Shown here: positions 44,621 to 52,537 of the stretch, in pieces
Layout: each line of letters opens with the position of its first letter
Numbering within the stretch: position 1 is the first letter of the stretch
NCBI RefSeq assembly: GCF_947500695.1
Contig: NZ_CANMSS010000005.1
Location: 186,001-250,000, forward strand
DNA from: an uncultured Pseudoteredinibacter sp.
Lineage (GTDB): Bacteria > Pseudomonadota > Gammaproteobacteria > Pseudomonadales > Cellvibrionaceae
DNA length: 64,000 nt
Direction: 5' to 3'
Notes under the pieces: model-generated
Seen by the model: the letters and a program-made list of their open reading frames with translations, nothing else
Database searches by the model: none
What the model was told of the DNA's origin: nothing
Position numbers and translations under genes: made by a program

Positions 44621-44651
44621 AGTGTAAGGTTAAAGTGAGCTTTAAGGTCAA
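44621..44651 (-). promoter_or_regulatory. MerR-type promoter of the OYE gene (19-bp spacer)
   Basis: On the minus strand: TTGACC, exactly 19 bp, TACACT. The spacer holds the dyad TTAAAG-CTCA-CTTTAA. A stretched spacer with a central dyad is characteristic of MerR-family activation by DNA untwisting. Confidence 0.75.
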
Positions 44652-44708
44652 TGCCCTTTTGGGCTTGGCTTAGTAAAGAAGTGATATGAGGCTAGGTGGT
44701 ATTGCGTT

Positions 44709-45113
44709 ATGAAGATTGGTGAACTTGCGAAAATCTCGGGGGTGGCGGCCCATACTATTCGTTTTTACGAATCCGAAGGCTTACTGAAAAACGTTCCCCG
44801 AGGTGATAACGGCTACCGGAAGTATGGGGAAACTGAGTTAGATACTCTGTACAGAATCCAGGTAGGGCAAAAGCTGGGCCTAAGTCTACAAGAGCTCAAG
44901 TTAATGTGTCACCACCATGACGAGTGGGATAAAGACAAAATGATTCAGCAGCTCCATAACAAATTAAATGATGTGCGGGGGTTGCAGAAAACACTTGCTG
45001 CTCAGGAGCAGAGTTTACAGTTGATTATTAACAGTCTTGAAAGTGGCGAGACAGATTGCCAGCAGAGGGATCAGTTGTTGGCGACATTGAACAGTCAGCT
45101 TCATGACGCTTGA
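44709..45113 (+). CDS. MerR family transcriptional regulator
   Basis: A 134-residue activator. N-terminal winged helix MKIGELAKISGVAAHTIRFY, then ESEGLLKNVPRGDNGYRKYG, a long dimerisation coiled coil, and a C-terminal part with one Cys (ETDCQQRDQL). The single Cys and a Cys-His-His-His cluster (CHHHDEW) could form a sensor site, but the inducer is unknown. Divergent from OYE, sharing the promoter region, so it probably controls that gene. Confidence 0.9.
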   Translation: MKIGELAKISGVAAHTIRFYESEGLLKNVPRGDNGYRKYGETELDTLYRIQVGQKLGLSLQELKLMCHHHDEWDKDKMIQQLHNKLNDVRGLQKTLAAQEQSLQLIINSLESGETDCQQRDQLLATLNSQLHDA

Positions 45114-45210
45114 TGTTTAGCTGTAACTGAATTGTAAAAAAACGGTTTCCGATTTTTCCTAGTGTCCATTACGGATTAAAAACTACCAACTCTAGGTATA
45201 GGCCAGCAAG

Positions 45211-45233
45211 CTGCTATTTTTTTAAAATAGCAG
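45211..45233. terminator. Hairpin downstream of merR-family gene
   Basis: CTGCTATTTT and AAAATAGCAG, 10-bp arms with loop TTT and A/T-rich ends; active mainly as an A/T hairpin. Confidence 0.55.
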
Positions 45234-45275
45234 GCCAGAAAAGTAAGCGGCCAATACTAATAAAATTCCACCTTG

Positions 45276-45306
45276 AACCTTGTCACATTACCCTTGTGAT
45301 GTGGTT
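45276..45306. promoter_or_regulatory. Imperfect dyad upstream of the autotransporter gene
   Basis: AACC...TCACA and TGTGA...GGTT are inverted around TTACCCT. The half-sites are those of CRP but in the opposite order, so it is not a CRP site; it could bind an unknown dimeric regulator. Confidence 0.35.
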
Positions 45307-45456
45307 TTAGTTTCTGTCGTATAAATGGTTTTTTAATAATTCCACAGCAACATATTGTTAATGGTAACGGTATGTAATGGTGGCTATGGGTCGTTAGTTT
45401 CACGATTAACTAAATTATTACTAAAAACTTAGCCGGCACAGGCTCATGGAGGGGAT

Positions 45457-48400
45457 GTGTTTTCTCGAATTATCACTCTTGGTTCAGCATTATTTTTGTG
45501 CTTACTTTCAAGTCAGTTGATGGCGCAAACTTTTACCTTTGGTCCGGCTGATACAGTAACGGGCTGTAGTGGTTGTTCGAATATGCCACTCGTTGTTCCT
45601 TCGGATAACGCTGGGACCCCTGTTACCAGAATTGCCAATTTAGCTTTTGCCAATTTGGGGATTAACGATACGGTTACCATTCCAAATACCATTACGGATA
45701 TAGGGCAGAGCGCTTTTTTAAATAGCGGTATTACTGCTATCAATATTCCAAGTTCTGCTACCACCATTGGTATTGGTGCCTTTGCCAGCAACAATATAAC
45801 GTCAGTAAGTATTCCAGCGACTTTAACCGTCATCCCGCAATCGCTTTTTTCTGGCAATAGCATTAGCAGCCTGACAATTCCATCTGGCGTTACTAGGATT
45901 GGAACATCAGCATTTGCGAACAACTCTATTAGCTCTTTGTCCCTGCCGAATACACTGACCAGAATAGACAACAATGCTTTTCAAAATAACACCGCACTAA
46001 CTTCGGTTAGCTTACCAGGCAGCTTGTCTATTTTAGGGCAGGGAATCTTCAGTAACTGCGGGCTGACTTCGGTAACCATAGCAAATGGAATTCCCTATAT
46101 CAGCCCGTCTGCTTTTTTGGGTAATAACCTTACTTCGGTTTCTATTCCTGCAAGTGTCACCACCATTGGTTCAGATGCCTTTAGGGATAATTCCATATCT
46201 TCGGTTGCTATACCCAGCAGTGTTACCGGCATCTTCTCACGCGCGTTTCGCGGTAATGGGATGACGGCTCTTTCTTTAAGCTCTGGTTTAATGACCATTG
46301 ATGATGATGCTTTTCGGGATAATAATCTTGCTGGACTAAACATACCTAGTACGGTCACCTCTATCGGAAACAGTGCCTTTGCTAATAATGCGCTGGGAAC
46401 CCTGTCTTTTGATGGAAATAGGCCAGTAATGCTTCCCATGGCTTTTAGCGGAAATAGCTTGGTAACTATTAACTATATTAGTGGCAATGCGGGCTGGCCA
46501 GGAGCGGATATTGAAGGCGTCACGCCGACCCCCTTAGGTGGTGGCGGAGGCGGCAGTACGCCAGAAGTTAGTGTCAACGCCAACAATAGTGTTCTAGAGT
46601 CCGAAGGTCCCGTTACGGCAACGGTAACTATTGACTCCTTGCCTAGTAGTACTGCTTCGGTAGAGCTGGTTTCCACATCAGGCACACCCAATCCGGCAAG
46701 CAGTGACGATTTTGAAGAAAAAACGGTGTTTATTGTTTTTGATATTTCAGGCGCTCAGCCCGGAACAGGTTACACGGTAGTGAACCCTACGACGGTTACC
46801 GTTAATTTCGGAGTCGTAAACGATACAGACGTAGAGAGTGATGAAGTTTTCGATATTTTTCTCAATCAAGAAGCTGGCTTGATACTAAGCAGTATCGATA
46901 GCTTCCAAAATATCACAATCGTTGATGATGATTCAGTTGTAGCAGCTCCACCACAGATTAGTGTAAGCCCCCAGCGAAGCTTTTCAGAAGATTCTGGTGA
47001 GATTAGCTTAAGTTTTAGCCGAAGTGGTGATCTATCGTCTTCATTGAGTTTTGATTTTGCCACAGTAGATAGCAGCCCGCTTATAAAGTCAGCAGCTACT
47101 AGCTCGGGCACGGCAACCGCAGGCAGTGATTATACGAGTGTTAACACCACAGTGAGTTGGGCGGCTGGCGAGTCTGGTAGCAAGTCGATCAGTATTCCTC
47201 TGTTGGATGATAACGAATTTGAAGGCGATGAAACCTTCTCTGCGTTGGCTAGTAATTTAAGCGGTGGCGCAAGTTTTGGTTTTGATCCAAGTTTTGTCTT
47301 TACCATTGCTGAAAATGAAATTGAGCCGGCAGGCGAATTCAGCTTTAGTGAGGCGATGTATGAAGTTAATGAAGATGCTGGCAGTGTGACCATCACCGTA
47401 ATTCGCAGTGGTGGTGCCAACGGTGCTGTGAGCGTGAATTACTCCACTGCAGATGGTAGTGCAACTGCAGGCAGTGATTATTCGGCAGCTTCTGGAACCT
47501 TAAGTTGGGCGGCGGGCGATACCAGCGACAAAATCTTCGTTGTGTCGATTAACCAAGATATTCTGAACGAGGCTACCGAAGATATTGCCTTAAGCCTAAG
47601 CTCCCCATCGGGCAGCGGCTCCTTAGGTAGTCTAGAGAACTCCCAGATTAAAATTATCAATGTTAATGAAGATGGCGCACCAGATATTTCAAAGGATGAT
47701 ATCTCAGTAACCGACTTTGATGGCGATGGCCTAGTTGAAGTGGTATTGGACGCGACCGGTAAGATTGTTTCCGATAATCCAATCAATGATGTCAGTTGGT
47801 TACAAGAAGGCGAAGTCATAGCAACAGGAATGGTTACAAAAGCTGAACTGGCTGTAGGTACCCATCCACTACGAGTCATTGCGACTGATAGTAATGGCAA
47901 GCAAGCGGGAGTCGATTTCATTGCTGAAGTCAAGGAGTTGGATGCCGATACCACCCGCATGCTAAGTGATACCGGTGGGCTAAACACTGAGCAAGGTACA
48001 GTGGCGGGCGCGCTTGATGAGTTGTGTCCGCGATTATCTGAAATGGGCCAGCAAAATGGCCTCAGTGCTGGGCAGGCCAACTTGAGAAACCGTTGCGAAA
48101 GTCTACGCGATCCAGATCTTAGTGATGAAGATATTGTGCTGGCTCTAGATCAAATTGCGGGTGAAGAAGCTGAGGCGATTATTATTACTGCCGCGAGATT
48201 CACTAACATGCACCAGAGCAATTTACGTAACCGCTTTACACAGTTACGTCGTGGTGGCAGAGCGATTATTGATGTTAGTGGCCTAAATCTACAATTAGAT
48301 GGCGGCAGCTTGAGCGGGAATATGTTTGCAGCGGTAGGCCGAGATCTACTAGGGGGTGCAGCCAGTGGCGATGAAGAACCAGAAATTTATAGTGACTCAC

Positions 48401-49278
48401 GTTTAGGCCTGTTTATTAACGGTAATGTTGCTTACGGTGAGCGAGATCCAAGTAAAAATAACAGCGGCTTTAAGTTAGATATCAATGGTATTACGGCTGG
48501 TATGGATTATCGAATTACTGATAAATTGATAGCCGGTGTAGCGGTAGGTTATTCGCGCAGTGATTTAGACTATGCCAATGACGGTGGTGTACTAGAGGGC
48601 AATAGTACCTTCTATTCGGCATACAGCTCTTTCTATAGCGATAAAAATTATTATATCGACAGCAGTATTACATACGCAGATTCTGATTTTGATGTTACCC
48701 GCCATATTAAGTATCGCGATACTTCCGGTTTGGTAGATTTACAACGCAGTGGTAATACCGGCGGTGATCAGCTATTGGCCACTATCGATTTTGGTTGGGA
48801 CTATAACGATGGGCCGTGGACATTTGGCCCCAATGGTAGCTTCAGCTACAGCGATACCAGTATTGATGGCTTTGCAGAGCGTGGTGAGTCGGGCTTAGAG
48901 CTGCAATACAGTGGTCAGGCTAATATTACCAGCACCTTTGGATTAGGCTTCCATGGCTCGCGGGTATTCCTATTGGACTGGGGGGTATTGATTGCCAATG
49001 TAAACGGCAATTACTATCGTGAATTTAAAAATCAAAACAGCATTATTCGCGCAAGTTTTGTGCATGACCCTTTCCGTTTCGACAGTGCGAATCCGACCAG
49101 TGAAATGCTGATTGTCTCGGATATCCCAGATCGTAATTACTTTAACCTGGGTGTCGGTTTGGCGGCTCAGTTCAAATATGGCTTATCTGGCTTTGTGGAT
49201 TATCAGACACTGCTCGCTGCCGATAATATTACTTCGAGAGAGTTGGCATTCGGCCTTCGCTACGAAGCTAAGTTCTAA
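45457..49278 (+). CDS. BspA-like LRR / Calx-beta autotransporter (surface protein)
   Basis: A 1273-residue outer-membrane protein. GTG start behind GGAGGGG; signal peptide (LGSALFLCLLSSQLMAQ). Residues 50-330 hold about eleven BspA-type leucine-rich repeats with the phrase IPSSVTxIGxxAF. A glycine linker (about 359-366) leads to three Calx-beta-like domains (about 370-755) with the motifs GSDYTSVNTTVSWAAGE and GSDYSAASGTLSWAAGD. A helical region follows, then an autotransporter beta-barrel (about 988-1273) ending in LAFGLRYEAKF. Likely a surface adhesin or matrix-interacting protein with the repeats displayed outside. Confidence 0.9.
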   Translation: MFSRIITLGSALFLCLLSSQLMAQTFTFGPADTVTGCSGCSNMPLVVPSDNAGTPVTRIANLAFANLGINDTVTIPNTITDIGQSAFLNSGITAINIPSSATTIGIGAFASNNITSVSIPATLTVIPQSLFSGNSISSLTIPSGVTRIGTSAFANNSISSLSLPNTLTRIDNNAFQNNTALTSVSLPGSLSILGQGIFSNCGLTSVTIANGIPYISPSAFLGNNLTSVSIPASVTTIGSDAFRDNSISSVAIPSSVTGIFSRAFRGNGMTALSLSSGLMTIDDDAFRDNNLAGLNIPSTVTSIGNSAFANNALGTLSFDGNRPVMLPMAFSGNSLVTINYISGNAGWPGADIEGVTPTPLGGGGGGSTPEVSVNANNSVLESEGPVTATVTIDSLPSSTASVELVSTSGTPNPASSDDFEEKTVFIVFDISGAQPGTGYTVVNPTTVTVNFGVVNDTDVESDEVFDIFLNQEAGLILSSIDSFQNITIVDDDSVVAAPPQISVSPQRSFSEDSGEISLSFSRSGDLSSSLSFDFATVDSSPLIKSAATSSGTATAGSDYTSVNTTVSWAAGESGSKSISIPLLDDNEFEGDETFSALASNLSGGASFGFDPSFVFTIAENEIEPAGEFSFSEAMYEVNEDAGSVTITVIRSGGANGAVSVNYSTADGSATAGSDYSAASGTLSWAAGDTSDKIFVVSINQDILNEATEDIALSLSSPSGSGSLGSLENSQIKIINVNEDGAPDISKDDISVTDFDGDGLVEVVLDATGKIVSDNPINDVSWLQEGEVIATGMVTKAELAVGTHPLRVIATDSNGKQAGVDFIAEVKELDADTTRMLSDTGGLNTEQGTVAGALDELCPRLSEMGQQNGLSAGQANLRNRCESLRDPDLSDEDIVLALDQIAGEEAEAIIITAARFTNMHQSNLRNRFTQLRRGGRAIIDVSGLNLQLDGGSLSGNMFAAVGRDLLGGAASGDEEPEIYSDSRLGLFINGNVAYGERDPSKNNSGFKLDINGITAGMDYRITDKLIAGVAVGYSRSDLDYANDGGVLEGNSTFYSAYSSFYSDKNYYIDSSITYADSDFDVTRHIKYRDTSGLVDLQRSGNTGGDQLLATIDFGWDYNDGPWTFGPNGSFSYSDTSIDGFAERGESGLELQYSGQANITSTFGLGFHGSRVFLLDWGVLIANVNGNYYREFKNQNSIIRASFVHDPFRFDSANPTSEMLIVSDIPDRNYFNLGVGLAAQFKYGLSGFVDYQTLLAADNITSRELAFGLRYEAKF

Positions 49279-49296
49279 AGCAATGGCGGGGGTTAT

Positions 49297-49848
49297 TTAT
49301 TGGCCCCTGCTGTTTGTTTTTTGTAGGTAGTTGATAACCTCTTCAGCCCATTCAATACAGGCCCTCTCACCAAGGATGCCTCGGCGTAAGGTCAAGTAGG
49401 GCATAGCTAACTCATGCTGCTTCTTTTTACTGCTACTGTGGTATTCATTTTCAATGGCCAGAAAGGTTTGTAGCATTCGCTTGTGGCTATCTCGGTAGTG
49501 CAACATTTCTTCTAGTAGCTGCTCTTTATCGGCTAGGTGGCCCGCGTAGATTTTAACTAAAAGGGCGTCTTTTACTTTGCCTAGTTTGAGAGGTTGTTGA
49601 ACCCACTCTGAGAGTGCCTGTCTTCCTGAATCGGTGAGGGTGTATATTTTCTTGTCGGGCTTATCGTCTTGGGCTTCTAGCTGGTAGTCGATAAGGGCCT
49701 CATTATGCATCGTTTTAAGCTGAGCATAAATTTGCTGGTGGCTCGCATTCCAAAAATATCCTAGGTGGTCCTCAAAGCGCTTGAGTAGGTCGTATCCCGT
49801 CCCGTCTTCGGTTTCCAAAAGGGTGAGTATGGCGTGCTTTAAAGACAT
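49297..49848 (-). CDS. PadR family transcriptional regulator
   Basis: A 183-residue repressor. The winged-helix part (LKHAILTLLETEDGTGYDLL, SHQQIYAQLKTMHNEALIDY, YTLTDSGRQALSEWV) is typical of PadR, with a C-terminal dimerisation helix region of the Vir_act_alpha_C type. It is divergent from the RetSat-like oxidoreductase gene; two palindromes between them are probable operators. Confidence 0.92.
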   Translation of the reverse strand: MSLKHAILTLLETEDGTGYDLLKRFEDHLGYFWNASHQQIYAQLKTMHNEALIDYQLEAQDDKPDKKIYTLTDSGRQALSEWVQQPLKLGKVKDALLVKIYAGHLADKEQLLEEMLHYRDSHKRMLQTFLAIENEYHSSSKKKQHELAMPYLTLRRGILGERACIEWAEEVINYLQKTNSRGQ

Positions 49849-49910
49849 TGGGGCCTAATATCTAGTGATCTTAATGGGTGAGTGCGCCGCTATTGTAGCC
49901 TGAAAACCTC

Positions 49911-49930
49911 TTATGCAAAAGTTTGCATAA
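49911..49930. promoter_or_regulatory. PadR operator, site 1
   Basis: TTATGCAAAAGTTTGCATAA: 9-bp perfect arms around AG. It overlaps the -35 region of a promoter whose -10 may be TATACT (49944-49949). Confidence 0.7.
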
Positions 49931-49962
49931 CGGATCTCGCTCGTATACTCTAGTAAACAATG

Positions 49963-49982
49963 ATATGCAACAAGTTGCATAT
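49963..49982. promoter_or_regulatory. PadR operator, site 2
   Basis: ATATGCAACAAGTTGCATAT: 9-bp perfect arms around AA. Its centre is 52 bp (five helical turns) from that of site 1, so both face the same side of the DNA. Confidence 0.7.
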
Positions 49983-50067
49983 TGCTGATGGGCGGAGCTA
50001 GCGCTTGTCACAGTTATCTGATTAAGCTGATTTAGCGATTAAAACCAACAATAAGAAGAGAGCTGCT

Positions 50068-51708
50068 ATGGCTAAAGCAAAGAAAGTCAATGTTCGGACC
50101 GGTAAACGTTACCGCACAGGGCGTGCTGATGAACATTACGATGTCATTGTCGTCGGTTCAGGAATGGGTGGCTTAACGACAGCTGCTTTATTGTCTTTGT
50201 TGGGTAAAAAAGTCTGTGTGTTGGAGCAACACTATACTGCCGGTGGTTACACCCATGCCTATGAACGTGAAGGTTATGAATGGGATGTGGGAGTACACTA
50301 CATTGGCGAGGTACATAAGCCATCGACCATGAAGCGCATGTTTGATGTGCTCAGCAATGGCCGCTTGAAGTGGGCAGCGATGGACCCTGTCTATGATCGA
50401 ATTATCATTGCTGATAAGGCTCATGATTTTGTAGCCGGTCGCGATAACTTTGTTGAAGAACTCGTAAAGCACTTTCCCCAAGAACGTGAAGCGATTGAGA
50501 ATTACGTCGCTTTGATACGAGATATGTCCAGCTCGACCCCTAAGTTTTTTGCAGGCCAAGCCATGCCGCGGTGGATGGCGGCCATATACAAACGCGTTCG
50601 CCCCTTGTTAGTTCGTAAGGAGTTTTTTCAGTCCACGCGTGAGGTTTTAGAAGGTCTAACTAGCAATCAGGACTTGATCAGCGTGCTCACTGGTCAGTGG
50701 GGTGATTACGGTCAAACGCCACGCGATGCAGCATTTTTAATGCACGCGCTTATCGCAAAACACTATCTTGCCGGTGGCGCTTACCCAGTGGGCGGAGCCA
50801 GTGAAATTGCTCGTTCCATTATTCCAACTATTCAAGTCAGCGGGGGTGAGGTTTTCACCTATGCCGAAGTTGAAGAAGTATTGGTAAAAGATAACAAAGC
50901 CTACGGCGTTAAGATGGCCAATGGTGATGAACTCTACGCCGATGTGGTTGTGAGCAATATCGGATTGCATAAAACACTCGGTAAGTTATACCCAGAAGCC
51001 AGTAGGGCGCAGCACAATGTGCAACAATGGTTAGGCGAAGAGAAATTAAATCACTCGAGTTCAAGTTACTGCCTTTACGCAGGTTTTAAAGGCAATAAAG
51101 AGGCCTTGGGCTTGGATACTACCAATCTATGGATTTACCCTAATGGGGACCACGAGGGAAATGTTGACGCTTTTCGAAAAGGCGAGCACAGCGATTTTCC
51201 ATTGATTTATATCTCTTTTCCAAGCACTAAAGACCCGCAGTGGGATGAGCGCTTTCCCGACAAAAGCACGGTAGAAATTGTAACGATCGCCAATATCGAA
51301 GATTACGAGCCTTGGCAGGGAACCATGTGGCAGCAACGTGGTGATGATTATGAAGCTAAAAAAGAAGCGCTTGCTAAAGAGCTATTAGAAAAACTATTTA
51401 AGCAGCGCCCTCAGCTTCGAGAAGCTTTGGATTACTACGAGCTATCTACTCCGCTTTCTACTCAGTTTTACCAACACAATAGCGCCGGTGAGATTTACGG
51501 TGTTGATCACTGGGTAGAGCGATTCGATAAGGCCTGTATGCACCCAGAAACGGACATCAATAATCTATATATGACCGGTGCCGATGTTATGACCGCTGGA
51601 GTTGGCGGCGGTCTCATGGGCGGGGTGATGTGCACTATGCGTATTCTCGGGTTGCGCCGAGGCAAAGAGGTAATGGGGCTTTTTAAAAACTACAAAGAGG
51701 CTAGTTAA
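50068..51708 (+). CDS. RetSat/phytoene desaturase-like FAD oxidoreductase
   Basis: A 546-residue flavoenzyme of the retinol saturase/carotenoid isomerase group. The dinucleotide-binding motif VVGSGMGGLTTAALLSLLGK and the following LEQHYTAGGYTH are near the N-terminus. WDVGVHYIGEVH is typical of RetSat-like enzymes, and the C-terminal FAD motif is DVMTAGVGGGLMGGV. A real RBS (AGAAGAGAGC) precedes the ATG. Substrate probably an isoprenoid or polyene lipid, not defined. Controlled by the divergent PadR. The stop is 4 bp from the tail-to-tail TetR gene. Confidence 0.88.
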   Translation: MAKAKKVNVRTGKRYRTGRADEHYDVIVVGSGMGGLTTAALLSLLGKKVCVLEQHYTAGGYTHAYEREGYEWDVGVHYIGEVHKPSTMKRMFDVLSNGRLKWAAMDPVYDRIIIADKAHDFVAGRDNFVEELVKHFPQEREAIENYVALIRDMSSSTPKFFAGQAMPRWMAAIYKRVRPLLVRKEFFQSTREVLEGLTSNQDLISVLTGQWGDYGQTPRDAAFLMHALIAKHYLAGGAYPVGGASEIARSIIPTIQVSGGEVFTYAEVEEVLVKDNKAYGVKMANGDELYADVVVSNIGLHKTLGKLYPEASRAQHNVQQWLGEEKLNHSSSSYCLYAGFKGNKEALGLDTTNLWIYPNGDHEGNVDAFRKGEHSDFPLIYISFPSTKDPQWDERFPDKSTVEIVTIANIEDYEPWQGTMWQQRGDDYEAKKEALAKELLEKLFKQRPQLREALDYYELSTPLSTQFYQHNSAGEIYGVDHWVERFDKACMHPETDINNLYMTGADVMTAGVGGGLMGGVMCTMRILGLRRGKEVMGLFKNYKEAS

Positions 51709-51711
51709 TTG

Positions 51712-52338
51712 TTAGCCCTCAAAGCTTAATAGATAGTCTTCAAGAACAGCGATGGTGGCCACTTTCTCCCAGTGGTTCGCCTGCTTAAGTTGCTTGGGGC
51801 TACTAAAGCGTGTGCGATAAGACCAAGTGCCAATATTAATTGCATAAGTGAAGTTCATCAGCTGCTCTAGCTGCGATTTACTACCAGGAAAGTCGTAGTG
51901 TTTGAGTACTTGAATTAAAAGGGCGCTCACCTCTTTTTGGTGGCGCTCGTCCAAAGCCTCCATTTCGGGGTAAAGCTGCATAGCCTGGTTAAGCTCGCTC
52001 ATTGTCCCGGAAGCCTGCTCTGCCTCGAACAGGTTTTCCAGGAGTTGCCCCATTCCTTCTTTCCAGTCTTGATAGCCTTCCAACTCAGGTAAAAAATCAC
52101 TGATGAGTCGCCGCAGTGTTAGTAGGTAGTCTTCATACAGGGCCTGCAAAACGGCTTGTTTATTCTCGAAGTATTGATACAGAGAGCCAACCGATACACT
52201 GGCTGCTTTTGCCAATTTGGGCATGGTTAGGCTTTGCAGGCCTTCCTTGCGAAGCAAATCGCTGCAGCTTACTAGTATTTTTTGTACCCGCTCTTGAGAC
52301 CTTTTTTGGCTGGGCTGCTTTTTCAGGCTATTGCTCAT
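51712..52338 (-). CDS. TetR family transcriptional regulator
   Basis: A 208-residue repressor. The N-terminal helix-turn-helix is clear: LQSLTMPKLAKAASVSVGSL followed by YQYFENKQAVLQALYEDY. The C-terminal ligand domain is helical. It lies opposite the TonB receptor gene, with two palindromes in the 200-bp gap. Those probably control the receptor-amidohydrolase genes and its own gene. Confidence 0.92.
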   Translation of the reverse strand: MSNSLKKQPSQKRSQERVQKILVSCSDLLRKEGLQSLTMPKLAKAASVSVGSLYQYFENKQAVLQALYEDYLLTLRRLISDFLPELEGYQDWKEGMGQLLENLFEAEQASGTMSELNQAMQLYPEMEALDERHQKEVSALLIQVLKHYDFPGSKSQLEQLMNFTYAINIGTWSYRTRFSSPKQLKQANHWEKVATIAVLEDYLLSFEG

Positions 52339-52445
52339 AATAATCTATATATCAATGGCTTAGCGCGCAGTATAGCAGCATGTCCGATTTCACAGCTACG
52401 CCCTGTTGTCAGCAGTATCCTAGCCAATTACCCCAAAAGGGTTAG

Positions 52446-52461
52446 GTGAATAATTATTCAC
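52446..52461. promoter_or_regulatory. TetR operator, site 1
   Basis: GTGAATAATTATTCAC is a perfect 16-bp palindrome in the tetR/TonB-receptor gap. Confidence 0.7.
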
Positions 52462-52466
52462 TTTGG

Positions 52467-52499
52467 TTGACGCCTGTGTTGTCCTTGTTGCAATATAAA
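52467..52499 (+). promoter_or_regulatory. Candidate promoter of TonB receptor gene
   Basis: TTGACG at 52467 lies between the two operators. The -10 is not exact: CAATAT with an 18-bp spacer or TATAAA with 21 bp. Confidence 0.4.
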
Positions 52500-52500
52500 T

Positions 52501-52516
52501 GTGAATAATCATTCAT
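52501..52516. promoter_or_regulatory. TetR operator, site 2
   Basis: GTGAATAATCATTCAT repeats site 1 with two changes. Its centre is 55 bp from that of site 1, and it ends 21 bp before the receptor ATG. Confidence 0.68.
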
Positions 52517-52537
52517 ATAATAACATCGGAGTCGACT

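Larger units (their letters stand above)
45114..45456. other. Intergenic region before autotransporter
   Basis: It contains a hairpin CTGCTATTTT-TTT-AAAATAGCAG (45211-45233), likely a terminator of the MerR gene, and a 31-bp imperfect dyad at 45276-45306. No gene was found. Confidence 0.6.

Noticed and set aside
45276..45306. CRP site before the autotransporter
   Set aside because: The half-sites are in the reverse order (TCACA...TGTGA), so it is not a CRP consensus; kept only as an unassigned dyad.
47478..48080. 200-codon minus-strand ORF within the autotransporter gene
   Set aside because: Ser/Pro-rich shadow of the Calx-beta region; no ribosome site or domain.
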